Shown here: positions 31,676 to 46,600 of the stretch, in pieces
How the letters are laid out: every line of letters begins with the position of its first letter
Position numbering within the stretch: position 1 is the first letter of the stretch
Assembly: GCA_949775045.1 (NCBI GenBank)
Contig: OX459102.1
Span: forward strand, 722,501-786,500
DNA: 64,000 nucleotides
Direction of reading: 5' to 3'
Source of the DNA: Metridium senile
Lineage: Eukaryota; Cnidaria; Anthozoa; Actiniaria; Metridiidae
The notes under the pieces: generated by a model
What the model was told of the DNA's origin: nothing
What the model saw: the letters and a program-made list of their open reading frames with translations, nothing else
Databases searched by the model: none
Program-made: the position numbers and the translations under genes

Positions 31676-34600
31676 GTATGTTATAAACCAAACCACAGGG
31701 AGAGACCGTAGGATTCCATCCCGGGGTAACGGGGGAGGGGGAGGGGGGGGGGGGGCTCTCACTTTGTTCAAGTGGAAGGGGTGATCGGCGTACCTTTTAG
31801 GGTTGAAAATATTTCCTTTGCGTACCTTTTAGTTTTATTTTAGGGTTCTGGCTTAAAAGCAGTTATAACATGAATTACCTTTAAAGGGATCCTCCACCAA
31901 AAATGAACTTGAACTTATATGGTGGTAAAAATTATTTTTTTCAAATAAGTACCGGAAGTGGAATCTCATCAAAGTCAACCGATTTGTGATTGGATAAAAA
32001 ACACCGGAAGGTAAAAAAAAATCGTTACTTAACCCCCACCCTGACACCGCTCGAAAGTGCACAGCTAATGTCTACGGATGATCACGGAGAAATTTTCGAC
32101 AACTTGATGAACTTTAAAAAATTATTTCTCGGTGCAAAGAAAATAAATAAACACAACTCAAACGGCTTTCGATAGATAACGTATTTGAAATGATTTGACA
32201 AGAAAAACTTATTTATCGGTTTAGTAGTTTTAGAGATATTATTTTTTTGTGATTTAGTGTTCGACGAAGTTGCGCATCTTTCCTAAATATGCGGATGAAA
32301 ATTCGAACCGTTCAAAATCAACCTAAAACGCACTTTTATTCAAACAATTCTAGTTCAAAATGTTCATTAACTATCAGAACATAGTCTAATTTTTTTTCAA
32401 ATCATTGGTAGTTTGAAGTAGTTTTAGGTCTCATTTTCGAGACCATGTGCAAATTCTAACAGTAAATCAAAACGCGTTTGGGCTACCTGTGCTCTGTCGG
32501 CCATCTTTATGACACAGGAATCCTCTCACACATGCGCAGTAAAACCGGAAACAGACAATCCTGTTTCCGGTTTTGGATTGAACCAGAGCCCTTCGGGGAA
32601 ACCTTCCGCTGGACGATTGACCGTGGGCTCTGTGGACGAGAATGATTTTTCGCGCGAAAAAAACCCGGTTTAAAATGCGAGAAAAAATATTGTTGGGATC
32701 CCTGTGGCACCTTCTGACGACGTCATGTCATGTTATTTACGGTATATAGCAAAAAAAGATATAATGAAATAAAGATATTATGCTGTATGAATGACACAGA
32801 AAAATTAGTAATGGAAAAATATATACAAGGGAAAACAGGCGCCAAAGGTGAAGACAGTTTATGGTGGCTGGTACATTTGCAGTTTGTTATAATAAATATT
32901 ATGTAAGTGTTCTTTGTATTGTTTCAAGTTGAGATTCTTGAAATGGGATGGCAAATTGTTCCAAAGCTTTAGGACTCTTGGAAAAAAGGAACACGTAAAA
33001 TAGTTTTGTTTGTGCAAGCTAATCATATGATAATTATTTGGGTCATAATTACGGGTCTTGTATTTTGAATAGACAGGAGAGATATATTTACTTAAGTCTA
33101 TGTCCATAGTTCCCGTATGAAACTTAAGGAATTGAGTTAGATCTGTGACGTCCCGTCTGTATTCCAAAGGAAGCATGTTGAGAGTTCGTAGTCGGTCAAC
33201 ATAGGACACATCTTAAGGGTAATTTAGTATGAACTTTGTAGCACGTGTTTGAACGTTTTCGAGCAGTCTTTTGTGTTTTGCAGTGTATGGGGACCACAGG
33301 CTTGAACAGTACTCCAGTTGCGGACGTACCAGGGAACAGTAAAGTAGTTTTCTAGTCGAATGATCAGAAAGCTCACGTCCGCAAACGTGTTTAACCAGAC
33401 CAAGGGTTCTATTAGCTTTGCTGGTAATTTGTTCAATATGGGTTGTCCACTGGAGATCGTCAGAGACTGTTATACCAAAGTCTTTAGTGTGCGACACATT
33501 TGCAAGCTCGTGTTGACCAATGAAATACTTTGTGATGTTGGCATTGACATCCTTTTTCTTTGACTTGTGTAGTGTTTTGCATTTATCAGTGTTGAATGCC
33601 ATTTTCCATGTAAGGCTCCAGTTGTGTAAGTTGGCCAGATCTTGCTGTAAGTGATGTTGAGAACTTACAGTGTACATAGCTCTGTATATTTTTGTGTCAT
33701 CGGCGAATAGGGCGATGTTAGAGTTGCATGAAAGGCAGGATGGCATGTTATTTACGTACACTATGAACAAAAGCGAACCTAATATAGAACCCTGAGGGAC
33801 TCCAGATGTTACTTGGAGCCAATTGGATGAGGCACCGTTGAGGACAACACGTTGAAGTCTATCTGTCAGATAGTTACCAAACCATTTAAGCAATGGACCT
33901 GAGATTTCGTGACGTTGTAGTTTTTGTAGTAGAGATGTGGCACCCTGTCAAAAGCTTTTAATAATAATATAATAATAAATAATTTATATAGCGCTAAAAT
34001 CCTAAAGTTCAATAGCGCTTAATATATACAATGTTAAGATATATTGATAAAACAAAACAATAAAATCAGTCTAATATAATGAAAATAAATATGTCTTTAA
34101 AGTCTTTTTGAAACGATTTAAATTGTTTTCTTGTAATAGTGATTGAGGTAGATTGTTCCACAATTGCGGTCCACATACTGAGAATGCCCTATCACCATAT
34201 CCTTTGGTTCGTGATCGAGGGACCAGCAATAGATTTTTTGAGCTTGATCTTAATGCTCTTGTCGGTATATACTTGACAATTAGCTCAGTAAGATATGCTG
34301 GAGCAAGGTTATGAAGACACTTGAAGATCATAAGTAAAATGTTGAAGGTGATATCGATACGTTTTCCAACCGGTAGCCAGTGCAGTTGTCGTAAAACAGG
34401 TGAAATATGTTCAAATATGTTTCTTGGAGCCAGATACCAATCGCGCCGCTGCATTTTGCACACTTTGGAGACGTTGTACTAAGTACTTAGGTAGGCCAAA
34501 TAGGAGGGTGTTGCAATAGTTAAGTTTGTTTGTGATGAAAGAATGAACCAGAGTTAATAGTGAATTAGTGTCAAGATAGCGGCGTATTCGTCATAAATTT

Positions 34601-37600
34601 CTAAGGTGCCAGTAAGCAGTTTTGGTGATGGAACTGATATGGTTAACAAATGAGAGTGTTTCATCGTAAATCACACCAATGTTACGACATGAATTTGCGG
34701 GCTTGATTGATCCATCTCCAACGTTGATGGCTGAAATGCAAGGTCGTACTGCATGCTGTGAGTGGAAGACTAACAGTTCAGTTTTATCATCGTTGAGCTT
34801 CAGATAGTTTGAAGACATCCAGATGCGAATATCTGTTACACACGATTCAATGGTTGATTTTACGGTAGATGGTTCTTCGTTGATGGGGTTGAAGGTCAGA
34901 TAATATTGCGTGTCATCCGCGTAAAGGTGAAACTTCAAGCCATGTTGACAAATGATGTCCTAGGACCGATCCTTGCGGAACACCAAACGATAACTCACGT
35001 GAGGTAGAAGTATGATTGTTTATCTTCACAGCTTGACACCGATTGATTAAGTAGGATTCAATTCCATTTCAGTGCATTACCTGTAATGCCATATCGTGAC
35101 TTAAGTAACATCAATAGAGTAGCATGGTTTACAATGTCTAGTTTCTTGGTAAAGAACTATTGAAGCTTTATTCAAAAAATCTTTCCATAAGGTGCAAATT
35201 ATGCAAATTATTCATAATACCACTTACCTGGAACAGCGCGAACATTAGCCGACCGAACGAAGCCGGTTCGAGACCCGTTCATAACAAACTTTGAAGCAAA
35301 ACAGATATACCTCCACATTTCGTCTTACTACTTTGAAACAGAAGCCCTTAAAAACCAGCTGAATTGCTTAGTAAGTTAAGGAAGAATAAGCTAGTTGTCA
35401 CTAATTAGTTTTCTTAATATTTTTTCGCGTATTAAAAATAAACGGGGAATCTATGAATTTAAAAGTTTTGATATTTTCATAACGCTTTTGTTGTTCTTTT
35501 GTTGTTTTATAGGTATAGCTTTGAAATTAACGCTGTATATTACTGAAATAATGTTTATTCTTAAGTTTAAACATTGGGGAAATCGGTTAAGTATTTGTGA
35601 ATGTTTTAACGCATGTTTATTAATGTTTATAAATTAAAGGTTTTATGGTCGATTTTTAAATCAGTCTTGTAACTTTACTCCCGCTCTATAAATGTTCTTC
35701 AAACTTAATACACTGCAAGATGATTATCTATTTATTAGGAATCTGAAGTTTCATAAAAATCGATAGATTATTTTCCGAGCTAGAGCGCAATATTTGGAAA
35801 TATCATTGTTAGAAAATCGGCTTGTTACGGCAAACGCGGCTATGAAATAGAATTTCGAATTATCTGTTAGAAACCTAAATACTTGAAGTAGCACATATTT
35901 AAAATTCAGATTCCTTGGTGGTGTTTTGACGCGATACGAGCGAGTTAAAAAAATGTATCAAATACGCTTCCAATATGTTGGAGTCACCTTAACAGCGCTA
36001 ACTACACTGCCTCTAACATTCTTCTTCCCTCGTGACGCTATACGCAAAGCCAAAGAAGCGCACTATATAACTAACCTTGCTAATACTCTTTAACCTACCC
36101 TAGAAACTAGAGGGTTTCTTGTTCTATTATTCGTATTTATCATTTGTACGTCTGCGTTCGTTTTTTTTCAAGAGAAACCCTCTAGCCAAATGAGCCTATT
36201 CTTTTGAATTCGCCGAGCCATTCAGAAGCGAGGGATCGCTGCGTGACCCCGGCCTTCTGATTGGTTTAAGTCTATGAAGATCTTTGATTGGATGAAAGGT
36301 AACAGCAAGATATCAACAAGTTTGCCAAGTTTCCAAATATGGCTATAATTGACGTTGTCATTCAATACAGCATGGAAGTGAGATTCTAAGCTCATTTGGC
36401 CAGGGGTTAGTTTCGTTGAATCACAAACCATAAACAAACCGTCAAATTTACAAACGCTAAAGCGAACGATAAAGCAAGGAGAAAATAACCCCTGGTACCC
36501 AGGGTATCTTTAACCTAACGGTCTCAATAAACGTGACGAAGCATTTTAATCTATATATTTTTTACTTTCATGTGTTTGTTTAACGTATGTCGCAATCATA
36601 TCACGTCATTTCGGCATATCACTATAATAGCATATCCATGTAAAACTCTCCACACCTGATGAAGGGAGGTATGGCCTCCCGAAATATTGTAATACAATAA
36701 AAACCCTTCTATGGTGTACTGGATTCCTCTCATCTATACTATTATATATTTGTCTAAGCCTTATTTGCTGTCAACGATCTCCTCTGAGACCACTGAACTA
36801 GCCCAAACAAAAACCATACAGAATTCATGCATGTGTCCCAAGGGTGAACGGCATATGTTTTGTTTATGAAAAGATTTCACTTTCGCCAAGCGAGAAAATA
36901 ATTTATGTTTTCATTGACGGCCAAACGTTCCAAGCGCCATGTTTAGTTGCGTGACACCTCGCACGACTAGCTTTATTTACACTTCGTGATCAACTCTCCC
37001 AAATCTCCCTGAAACGCCCTAAAACACCACCTAAAACTCCATAGATTGCGTAAAAACCTAAACAAAAATCCACACAAACGTCCATTGGTTTAAAAAATGG
37101 TTTAATTGACATAATTTTTGAGGAAATGTTCACTTTCTGAACTTAGTTTCTGAACGAACGAACGCGAGTGTAGTTTTTACCCAGCTCACTAATAAACTGA
37201 CTGAACTGAACAACACGTAGAAAAACCTCGGACAAAAAATAGTTTTATTTCCAGTTTGAATTTATACATTTGATGAAGATCATTTTCGAATTCATCTATG
37301 ATCGATGACCCTTGAAAAAGAAAGTCTTTTACATGTAATACTCTGACAAGTGAGCTTACAAATTCTGACAGTTTACAACAAAAACATGATAAGATCACTA
37401 TGAATGATAGGACGAAGAAATTGACGAAATATACAAATTGACTTAGAATTCCTTCTTTTATGGTCCAATACAGAATTAATATAATAAAAATAATTACTAT
37501 GTTTACCATAAGAAGTCCTATTATTGGTAAGATACTGTAGTTCAAGCCTAGTTTTCTTTCGAGCACTGTTTGGTCGCCTGGCAGCTTTCCCAATCCGGCA

Positions 37601-40600
37601 GACATTGTTGATTCCTTCGAGGTTATCGTGTCAAAACTGTGCTTGGATTCTTCATCTTTTGTGCTCTCCCATCCATTTAAGTGATTATATTTCGTATTTG
37701 TCATGTTGTTTGGCAGTCGAGTCACATTTTCAGTACGTTTAGTCAGTAAGCTTATTTGATTCCCATAATTATTGAATCCAATAGTATTCCTATAGATTCC
37801 TTTGATCCCCTGGCTTTGATCAGATGGCAAAACGACCCATTCCGAAATATACGCTCGAAACCATCTTTTAGTGTGGGTCTATCGCCAACGGCGTGTGTAT
37901 TTGTATGAAGATCGAGCGTAGGAAATACTTCTCTCGCTTTTCTAGCCATGTTTTGAGCAACGTATCTTAGTAAGTCGAGGGTACCACGAGGTGTGAGCCG
38001 TTGTCCCATGTACAGCGGTTAACCATATTATGCTATCACAGCGCACGTGCTTGCCGATTTGTGATTGGTTAAAAACTCGACATTGACGAAAAATAAGAAC
38101 CACGAAACGGACTGCATTTTATACCTCGCGAGTAATTAATGAAGATTTCACTAAAAGAACGCGTTATTTCCAATTAATGAAGACTGCACTATAAGTGTAC
38201 TCTTCTAGATTTTTATCAAATAAAAAATAAATGTACATAGAAAAGGAAAATAAAACAATAAACACAAACACAACCTGCCAAATAATATTACTTAAGAGCT
38301 GGTTCAATGAATTTCCATTTGTCAATATGTTTAAACACAGCATTTCTTGTTTTCGCAACAAGGTATTCTACATTTTTGTTATAACTTAAAATATTCAAAA
38401 GAATATTTAGTGAGGGCCTTTTCAGTTTATCTCTCCAATTGTATACAGTTATTTTAAAATACAATATAATATAATTCACTATTCTATCGTCTACACCTAG
38501 AATAATGTTTTTGTAATTGCTTTCAGGTAATTTTATTTCATACTTCTCAAAGCGATTTCTTATATCGTAATAAAGGTTCTTTGATTCCACACAGTCCACA
38601 AACAAATGATAAACTGTTTCCGAATAGACTGAACATAAAGAACAAGAAGGATAATCTAGAATTTTGAAACGATGCAGATCACGATTAAGATATAATATAT
38701 TATTCAATATCTTATATACTGAAAATATCTAGAGTAAGTGTCTATAGACGTTTTATAGATTCTCTTATATATTGTAGTCCAAACCAATTCGCTATTTGGA
38801 CTAATAACTAAAGAAAACTTTGATTGTGAAGTCGGGGTCTTAACTTTTTTGCCATAAACCAATTATATGTTTTGTTTTTTTAACTTGTCTAAGTCAACCC
38901 GGGACTCTCCGATTTTTATATACATTTTTGAGTAATTTCCTTCATATTTTTCTTTTTTTAATGAGAGATTTCCATTCTGCCGGAATAGCGTGTATTATCC
39001 CAGTCCATTTAAAAAATATTTGTTTGATAATCCTTTCGTTTTTGCATGTTCCCAATTATAATTGCCGTTATTGTCACATCAATAGAAACTTTTGTTGATG
39101 TTTTTTTCTGAAAATTCCTTATATAGAACTGATTTTTCTCCTATTTGAATATACTTGTTGTTCCATAAATGTTGGTTATACACAGCGTTGGGAGAATCAC
39201 CAATTTCATTCGAAATCTTTGACCAAGATATAAGAATACTTTTGTAAAACTCTGGAATATCTTTTGGTATTCTTCTCATATTGAAGTTATTTCTGATGTG
39301 GTTTAGACCACCAAGTGTTGTGAAATATAGTGACGGAATATTTAACAATTAGACCCGCAGCCCGAATGGTCTACGAGTCAATAGCCCACGAGGCCGAGTC
39401 TTCGAAATAGTACTACCAAATAGTAGGTCAAACTTTGCCATATTTTGAAAGAAAAATAACATTTCAATCGTTTTATTTTGAAAAAAAGGCAGATACTCGA
39501 AAGTGAAAATACCGAGCGCGCGCTCAATGACGCGTGACGGCAAGTGAAAATGTATTCAAAACACATCGAAATTCTCCACAGTTTTAGTCATTTTCTTCCT
39601 CAAGACTTTTGTTTTAACGACTGAAAATAGCATATTTTTACTGCTAAAACTACTATACATATTTGAACAACGGAGGAATAAAGAAAAGTTCAAGAAAAGT
39701 TTTTTAATCTGGCTTTCTCAATCAAACTGAAGAATCGTGTGATGGCGTCAGTAGCGCGCGCTCTTCAAGTTAAAATTCATTCACAAAACATCAAAATTAT
39801 GTGCTTTTTTGTCATTTTCTTGCTCGTATTTGCAATTTACGATTTAAGGAAAAGCATTACATTTAGTACGTAAGTTTACAAAACCAGCCCTTTTCGCTAC
39901 TAGTGGTCTATCACTCAATAGACCATTAGTAGAGTAGCCAATCAGAATGCAGGATACGTGATAGACCACTAGTAGGTTTATACTAAAACTGATTAGGTTT
40001 TCTTTATTTGATTGAAATAATTTAATTAGCCATTTTACTCTATTCGCATCTAAACATGATTGAAAATCTGGTAATTTAAGACCACCTTCTTCATAGTGTT
40101 CAATTAGCGTGCTGTATTTTATTTTAGGTTTTTTGCCATTCCATATGAAATCCTTTATTGTACTTTCAACGACATTGATAAAATCTTCAGGAACATGAAG
40201 AACAGAGCAAACATATATCAGTTTCGGTAATGCAAGTGCTCGCACTATTTGAATTTTGCCATATAGAGTTAAATTACGTGATTTCCAAATTGATAAAGTT
40301 GTCTGGAAGTTAGATAAGATCCTCTTAAAATTATTTTCATACAGAAATTTATCATTATGTGAAAAGAAAATTCCCAGTATTTTGATACCATTCTGATAGA
40401 AGTTAATGTTTTTAAAATTTTGAAAATGGGATTCTTCCGAACAGCTTTTACGTTTGCTAAGCCATCCAACTTCGGATTTTTTAGCGTTAATTTTTAGTGA
40501 AGAAAATATTCTGAATCTTTCGAGTTCTTTTAATACCTTTTGAAATGAGGAATGTCTTTTAAGAAAAAAGTAGTATCATCAGCAAACAGTAGCAACTTTT

Positions 40601-43600
40601 TTTCTAGTTCACCTATTTTAATTCCATCTTTTTCGTGACAGCATCTAATCATTATTGCCATAATTTCAATAATCAATATGAACAGATATGGCGATATCGG
40701 GTCTCCCTGTTTTGTTCCTCGATTTATCCCAAAGAAATCAGTAACTTTTCCATTATTGATTATACAGCCTTGATTATCGTGTAATAAAGTTCTAATCCAA
40801 TTAAAGAACTTTTCATCAAAACCGAATTTCTGCAAAACTGCAAATAAGAAGTTTCTTTCTATCGAGTCAAAAGCTTTTTCGAAATCTGCCGCAAAACTTT
40901 ATTAACGTCTCATTCTTCTAGCTGGACGCAGTGCGCCCTACTAATCGTGGAGACTCACTCACACTCACTACCTCTACGTTTAATATTTTGCACACAACTC
41001 GGCTCACATGTTCATTTTTGCTGAGGGAGGAAAACCGGATAACCCGGAGAAAAAACCCTCGTGGCATAGGAGAGAAGAACACATCAAACAAACTCAACTT
41101 ACATATAATCCATGCCCGAGCCGGGACTCGAACCTGGACCACAGTGGTGAAAGGCCAGCACTCTTATCGCTAGGCTACCCATGCCACCCACAATTAATAC
41201 TCGATAATATATACATATACTTTAGTTGTACACGCGATATCTGTTTATTTAGTACCTGGTATATACATTTGTTAATTTAAATGTCAAAAAATGTTTGCAT
41301 GAATAAAGGTACATGCTACCTATAATAACCATATTGGTTAGCCTAAGATAGGTAGCCGATCATAATCAATTGTTACATATATCTATATTGTAGAAAAGAT
41401 AGAAGTTTACAAAAAACAAAATACGTAAGTAGGTAATTAAATAGTTTGCTGATTCAAATGTTGCTCTTTTTAGAATGTCGACCACAAGTCAACAAAAGCT
41501 ATTATATGTATTCCGAATCAATCGAAATGGATATTATAACTGCTGTTTTTCAAAATAACTATCCCAATAACCAGGAATGCACGTGGCTCATTACCGCACC
41601 TGAGGAAAGTCAGTTAGTCAGATATTCCGTCCACGTATTCGACATAGCTCAGCAAGGTGACTATTTAGTGGCACGAGATGGTATGAATGAAAGTGCTGTG
41701 GTGTTGAACAACCATACTACTGCATCTCCACTTAGATATTTGTTCACATCTAGTGGGCCATACTTATGGGTGAAGTTTAGCTCAGATAACCAAACTGCTG
41801 GTGTAAGTACAGGATTTAGTTTAAGGCTCGAATATGCAACAAATATTAAAGGTGAGTTTTATCCTTTTTTCATCTCATATTATCTCAATTCATTTTTTAG
41901 CAACTAGTAAAGTAATATGTTTCAACTTGTAAAGTAATATTTTTCAACTAGTAAAGTAAACTTTTTCAACTAGTAAAGTAATCTTTTTCAACTAGTAAAG
42001 TAATCTTTTTCAACTAGTAAAGTAATCTTTTTCAACTAGTAAAGTAATCGTTTTCAACTAGTAAAGTAATCTTTTTCAACTTGTAAAGTAATCTTTTTCA
42101 ACTAGTAAAGTAATCTTTTTCAACTAGTAAAGTAATCTTTTTCAACTAGTAAAGTAATCTTTTTCAACTAGTAAAGTAATCTTTTTCAACTAGTAAAGTA
42201 ATCTTTTTCAACTAGTAAAGTAATCTTTTTCAACTAGTAAAGTAATCTTTTTCAACTTGTAAAGTAATCTTTTTCAACTAGTAAAGTAATCTTTTTCAAC
42301 TAGTAAAGTAATCTTTTTCAACTAGTAAAGTAATCTTTTTCAACTTGTAAAGTAATCTTTTTCAACTAGTAAAGTAATCTTTTTCAACTAGTAAAGTAAT
42401 CTTTTTCAACTAGTAAAGTAATATTTTTCAACTATTTAAGTAATCTTTTTCAACTTGTAAGTAATATGTTTCAACTAGTAAAGTAATCTTTTTCAACTAG
42501 TAAAGTAATCTTTTTCAACTAGTAAAGTAATATTTTTCAACTAGTAAAGTAATCTTTTTCAACTAGTAAAGTAATCTTTTTCAACTAGTAAAGTAATCTT
42601 TTTCAACTAGTAAAGTAATATTTTTCAACTAGTAAAGTAATATTTTTCAACTATTTAAGTAATCTTTTTCAACTTGTAAGTAATCTTTTTCAACTAGTAA
42701 AGTAATCTTTTTCAACTAGTAAAGTAATCTTTTTCAACTAGTAAAGTAATCTTTTTCAACTAGTAAAGTAATCTTTTTCAACTAGTAAAGTAATCTTTTT
42801 CAACTAGTAAAGTAATCTTTTTCAACTAGTAAAGTAATCTTTTTCAACTAGTAAAGTAATCTTTTTCAACTAGTAAAGTAATCTTTTTTGTTTTGTTTTA
42901 CATTTAGATAAAACGCTCCCTTTAATTCTTTATATATTTTTACATATTTTTCAGCCTGCACCACACGCAAAACTAAGTTATTATCTGCCAAAGAAACTAT
43001 CAAGAGCCCTTTTTATCCAAATGACTACCCCAACAACCAAAACTGCAGATGGCGTGTCTTTACACCAAGTCTCCAGTATGTCAGTTTTAAGCTCACAGAA
43101 TTTAGCCTCGCCGAAAGGGATGCCCTTATCATATTTACTAGACGTGGCATAATAGTTTTTACGAAACGTTCTTCAATACCCAATACATGGGTGACACTTT
43201 GTTTTTATACCTGTCTCATTCAGTTCCTGTCTGATCAGCAAATGACTAGTAGAGGATTCCTCGTTGATATAAAGTTCCCAGATGTAAAACGAGGTAAGCA
43301 GAGTTTTTTACCAAGAAACTAGTGAGCAGTTACACCATAGGTAATAGAGGGGAACTAGAGCGCAAACACTTAATCCGTGAAATAAAATCAAAATTGTTAC
43401 TAACAAACAGTTCTTATCTATTGGATATCACTCAACCAGAACAGTCTACGAAAAGGCAGATACAAAGGAGACAATACTTAATTACAGATTTACTTGTCCA
43501 AAATAGTCACTAAATAAGAACTAATACTGCTTTATTCAGCAGTTTTTGTGCGCGGTTGTGGGCTTGAATCGAACGTTAAAGCGTTCAAAAGTCACCTTAA

Positions 43601-46600
43601 TATAACTTTAACCTATTTTATGTAGTATTTATACAATTAGAGGCCGTGTTTTATCGGTAGATGTATATATCTATATTTATAATTTCTTCGTTTATTTCAA
43701 TATTAGTTTCTTTTTTCATTTATTTAATTATACCCTTTTGAAAATAGTAAGCCCGTTCTAAGACTTTTAACCCTTTGGTGCCAGCCTTTGCAAATATCTT
43801 TTCCCCAGGAACGATGACTTCTAAAAATTCTAGCTATCTCGCTTTGACTGTCATGACTCTAAAATGTAATTATCTGTGCCGTTGCCTGTTAAGTTCCACA
43901 ACATCTGACACTTAATTGATCATCTGAGATCCGAATTTGTAAAATATATAGTCCTTTGTGATAAGGTGAACGTTAAAATGTGCGTTTTTGCGCAACGGAA
44001 CAACCACGGTAAACGTCATTTTTCATCTCTGATTTTAATGCAAATGATATCATTTGAAAAATAAAAATCGGCTTTCTCAGAACACATCAGCCCCATTTCT
44101 TTTGATTTCTTAACTTTTTATGATCAAACATCTTCTACGAGCCGCGCAGCAGCCTTTTTTATTTAGCTTACTAACGCAAAACTCGTTTCTCCATTTAATA
44201 AAACATCGTGTGTAATTATGCAAATTTTCGACAGCACATAGCCCAGACCCCAATTCTCCAACCGGACAAAAATTGCACGATTGCCATCTTTGCATCGGTA
44301 CTCCAATATATTTATTATACGGGGATGATCCGCTGAACAGGGTATGTTTTTTTTAGTTTTCTGTCATGAACAGGGTATCCTTTTTACCCCATTTCCCAAT
44401 TTCCTTATTTTTTTTGTCATATTCAGGGAGCAAGCATATTAATTAGGTAATATGATGAGCAGCGTGGTCTTTCGTATTTCGGGAAATTCAGCACGTTTTC
44501 GCGGCATAAAATTTTATCGCGTAAGCTCCCTGTCATAAACAGGGTCCCATTTTTATCCCTTGTCATAAACAGGGTATAAGAATTGTTTTTTTCTATCATA
44601 AACAGAAATCCCGCCCCCGGGATTTTAGCTCAATTCAGGGTCAAAGTGTTGACTCGGAATTGAACGAGCTAAAATCCGCAAGGCGTTCCTGGAAACCTTG
44701 AGTCATCGGTAGTTCGAAACAGCACCAGTTTCCCTGACAACGCCTTATTTGGAATTGACATAGATTTTTTTAACTTTTCGCATCAAAAATAGTCAAACAT
44801 CCAATAATATTCGGCCGGCACCAAAGGATAATTAATATTTCTTGCTACACATACGGCCGTTTCTTTCGTTTGTCCGTTCTTACATTCTTCTTTCGTTCTT
44901 CCTTGATTTAAAATTACTTCCTTGTGAATAATTATTTTCAGTTTCATAGCAGACAGCCAACGGAATGTAAAAAGTAGTTCATATAACATGTTTAAAGATA
45001 TACTATCTATTTTGTACAGCCTGCACTTTTCGTGGTCGTAGAATAACCAGTGACAAAGAGCCCATCACAAGTCCTTTATATCCAGAATACTATCCAGTAA
45101 AAGCAACATGCACATGGGTCATCACAGCACCGGAACATCACGTTGTCGGGTTTATGTTTACTGACTTTGACCTGGGCCAAGGAGACTATGTAGAACTTCG
45201 AGATATAGAGGATGGAAAGGCTGTGCTATTGAAATATTATATAACTAAACCAAAATTAGATCATTGGAGGACATCTAGTGGACGGCAACTTTTGGTTAGG
45301 TTCAAGTCCAGCAATCATTACACTTTTAGAGGATTCGAGATGAAGATCAAGTTTATTAAACAACCAAAAGGTAAATGTCTGTTAACATATATTTTGTACA
45401 CGTTATTCTCAAAATGCATATTAAAGAGATTGATATGTACTTTATAGAATGTTTATCGTCGATGGTTTCATTGGTAAATACATCTGGCAGCAATATGACG
45501 CCTTTCAATCCGCTCTATCGAAACAACCTTAGATGTACGTGGCTTATCACTGCACCTCAACACTTGATAATCAGATTTCGGTTCACAAAGTTTGACTTGG
45601 CTCAACCAGGGGACTATCTAGAGATACGAGACGGTGTGAACGAGAGTGCTGTGGTATTGCAGAACTTTACGACTAAGCCAGGCTTGGACGAAAGATGGGC
45701 GTCTTCAAATAAATACTTGTGGATAAGGTTTACATCTGATGAGGAAGATGTTGCTGCGGGTTTTAGTCTGACATGGAGATTTGTCAACAAACCAAAAGGT
45801 ACAAATTAATGTTAGTATCTTTGAATATCGAATGAACAAATTAAAATAGGAAACAAACGAAACGATAATCAGACAGTAGACATTTATTTAATAATTTGCT
45901 TAAGAAAGATCGGTACATCATTGTTTTTGTATTTTACTTTTCAGCATGTTCTTCCTCATCTCCTAAAATAGTATCCAGTGATGACAAAGCTATCGTAAGT
46001 CCTTTCTATCCTGAACAATATACAAACAACCAAGTTTGCACGTGGCTCATCGCCGCACCTCAACACCAGGTCATAAAATTTTGGGTCACAACGTTTGACT
46101 TGGCTCAACCAGGGGACTATTTAGAAATAAGAGACGGTGCGAATGAGAATGCGGCGGTGCTAAAGAGCTTCACGACTAAGCCAGGCTTGGAAAAAACATG
46201 GGCTTCTTCTGACAAATACTTGTGGATAAGATTTAAAACAAATGAAAACAATGTTTCTGCGGGATTCAATCTGACATTGAGATTTGTCAACGAACTAAAA
46301 GGTACAAATTAGTGCTAGTATCAGAAATTAAGTAAGTTTTAAGTATATTATACCAAAGAACCCACCCAAATGTTTAGGGGGATGTATAGACTATAAATTA
46401 AGTTACAATTGTGTGTGTTTGCACCTGGCCTATTTACAGTACAGGCCCAAAATAATTTGTGTATTATGCCTCAGTTCATATATCGCAAAATGCAATTTTA
46501 AATACACATGCATGGCCAAAACAGCATTATTATAAAATAGATACATTTTTGAAGAGTGATTGGTAAATCGGTGTTTCGTATTTACTTTTCAGCATGTTCT

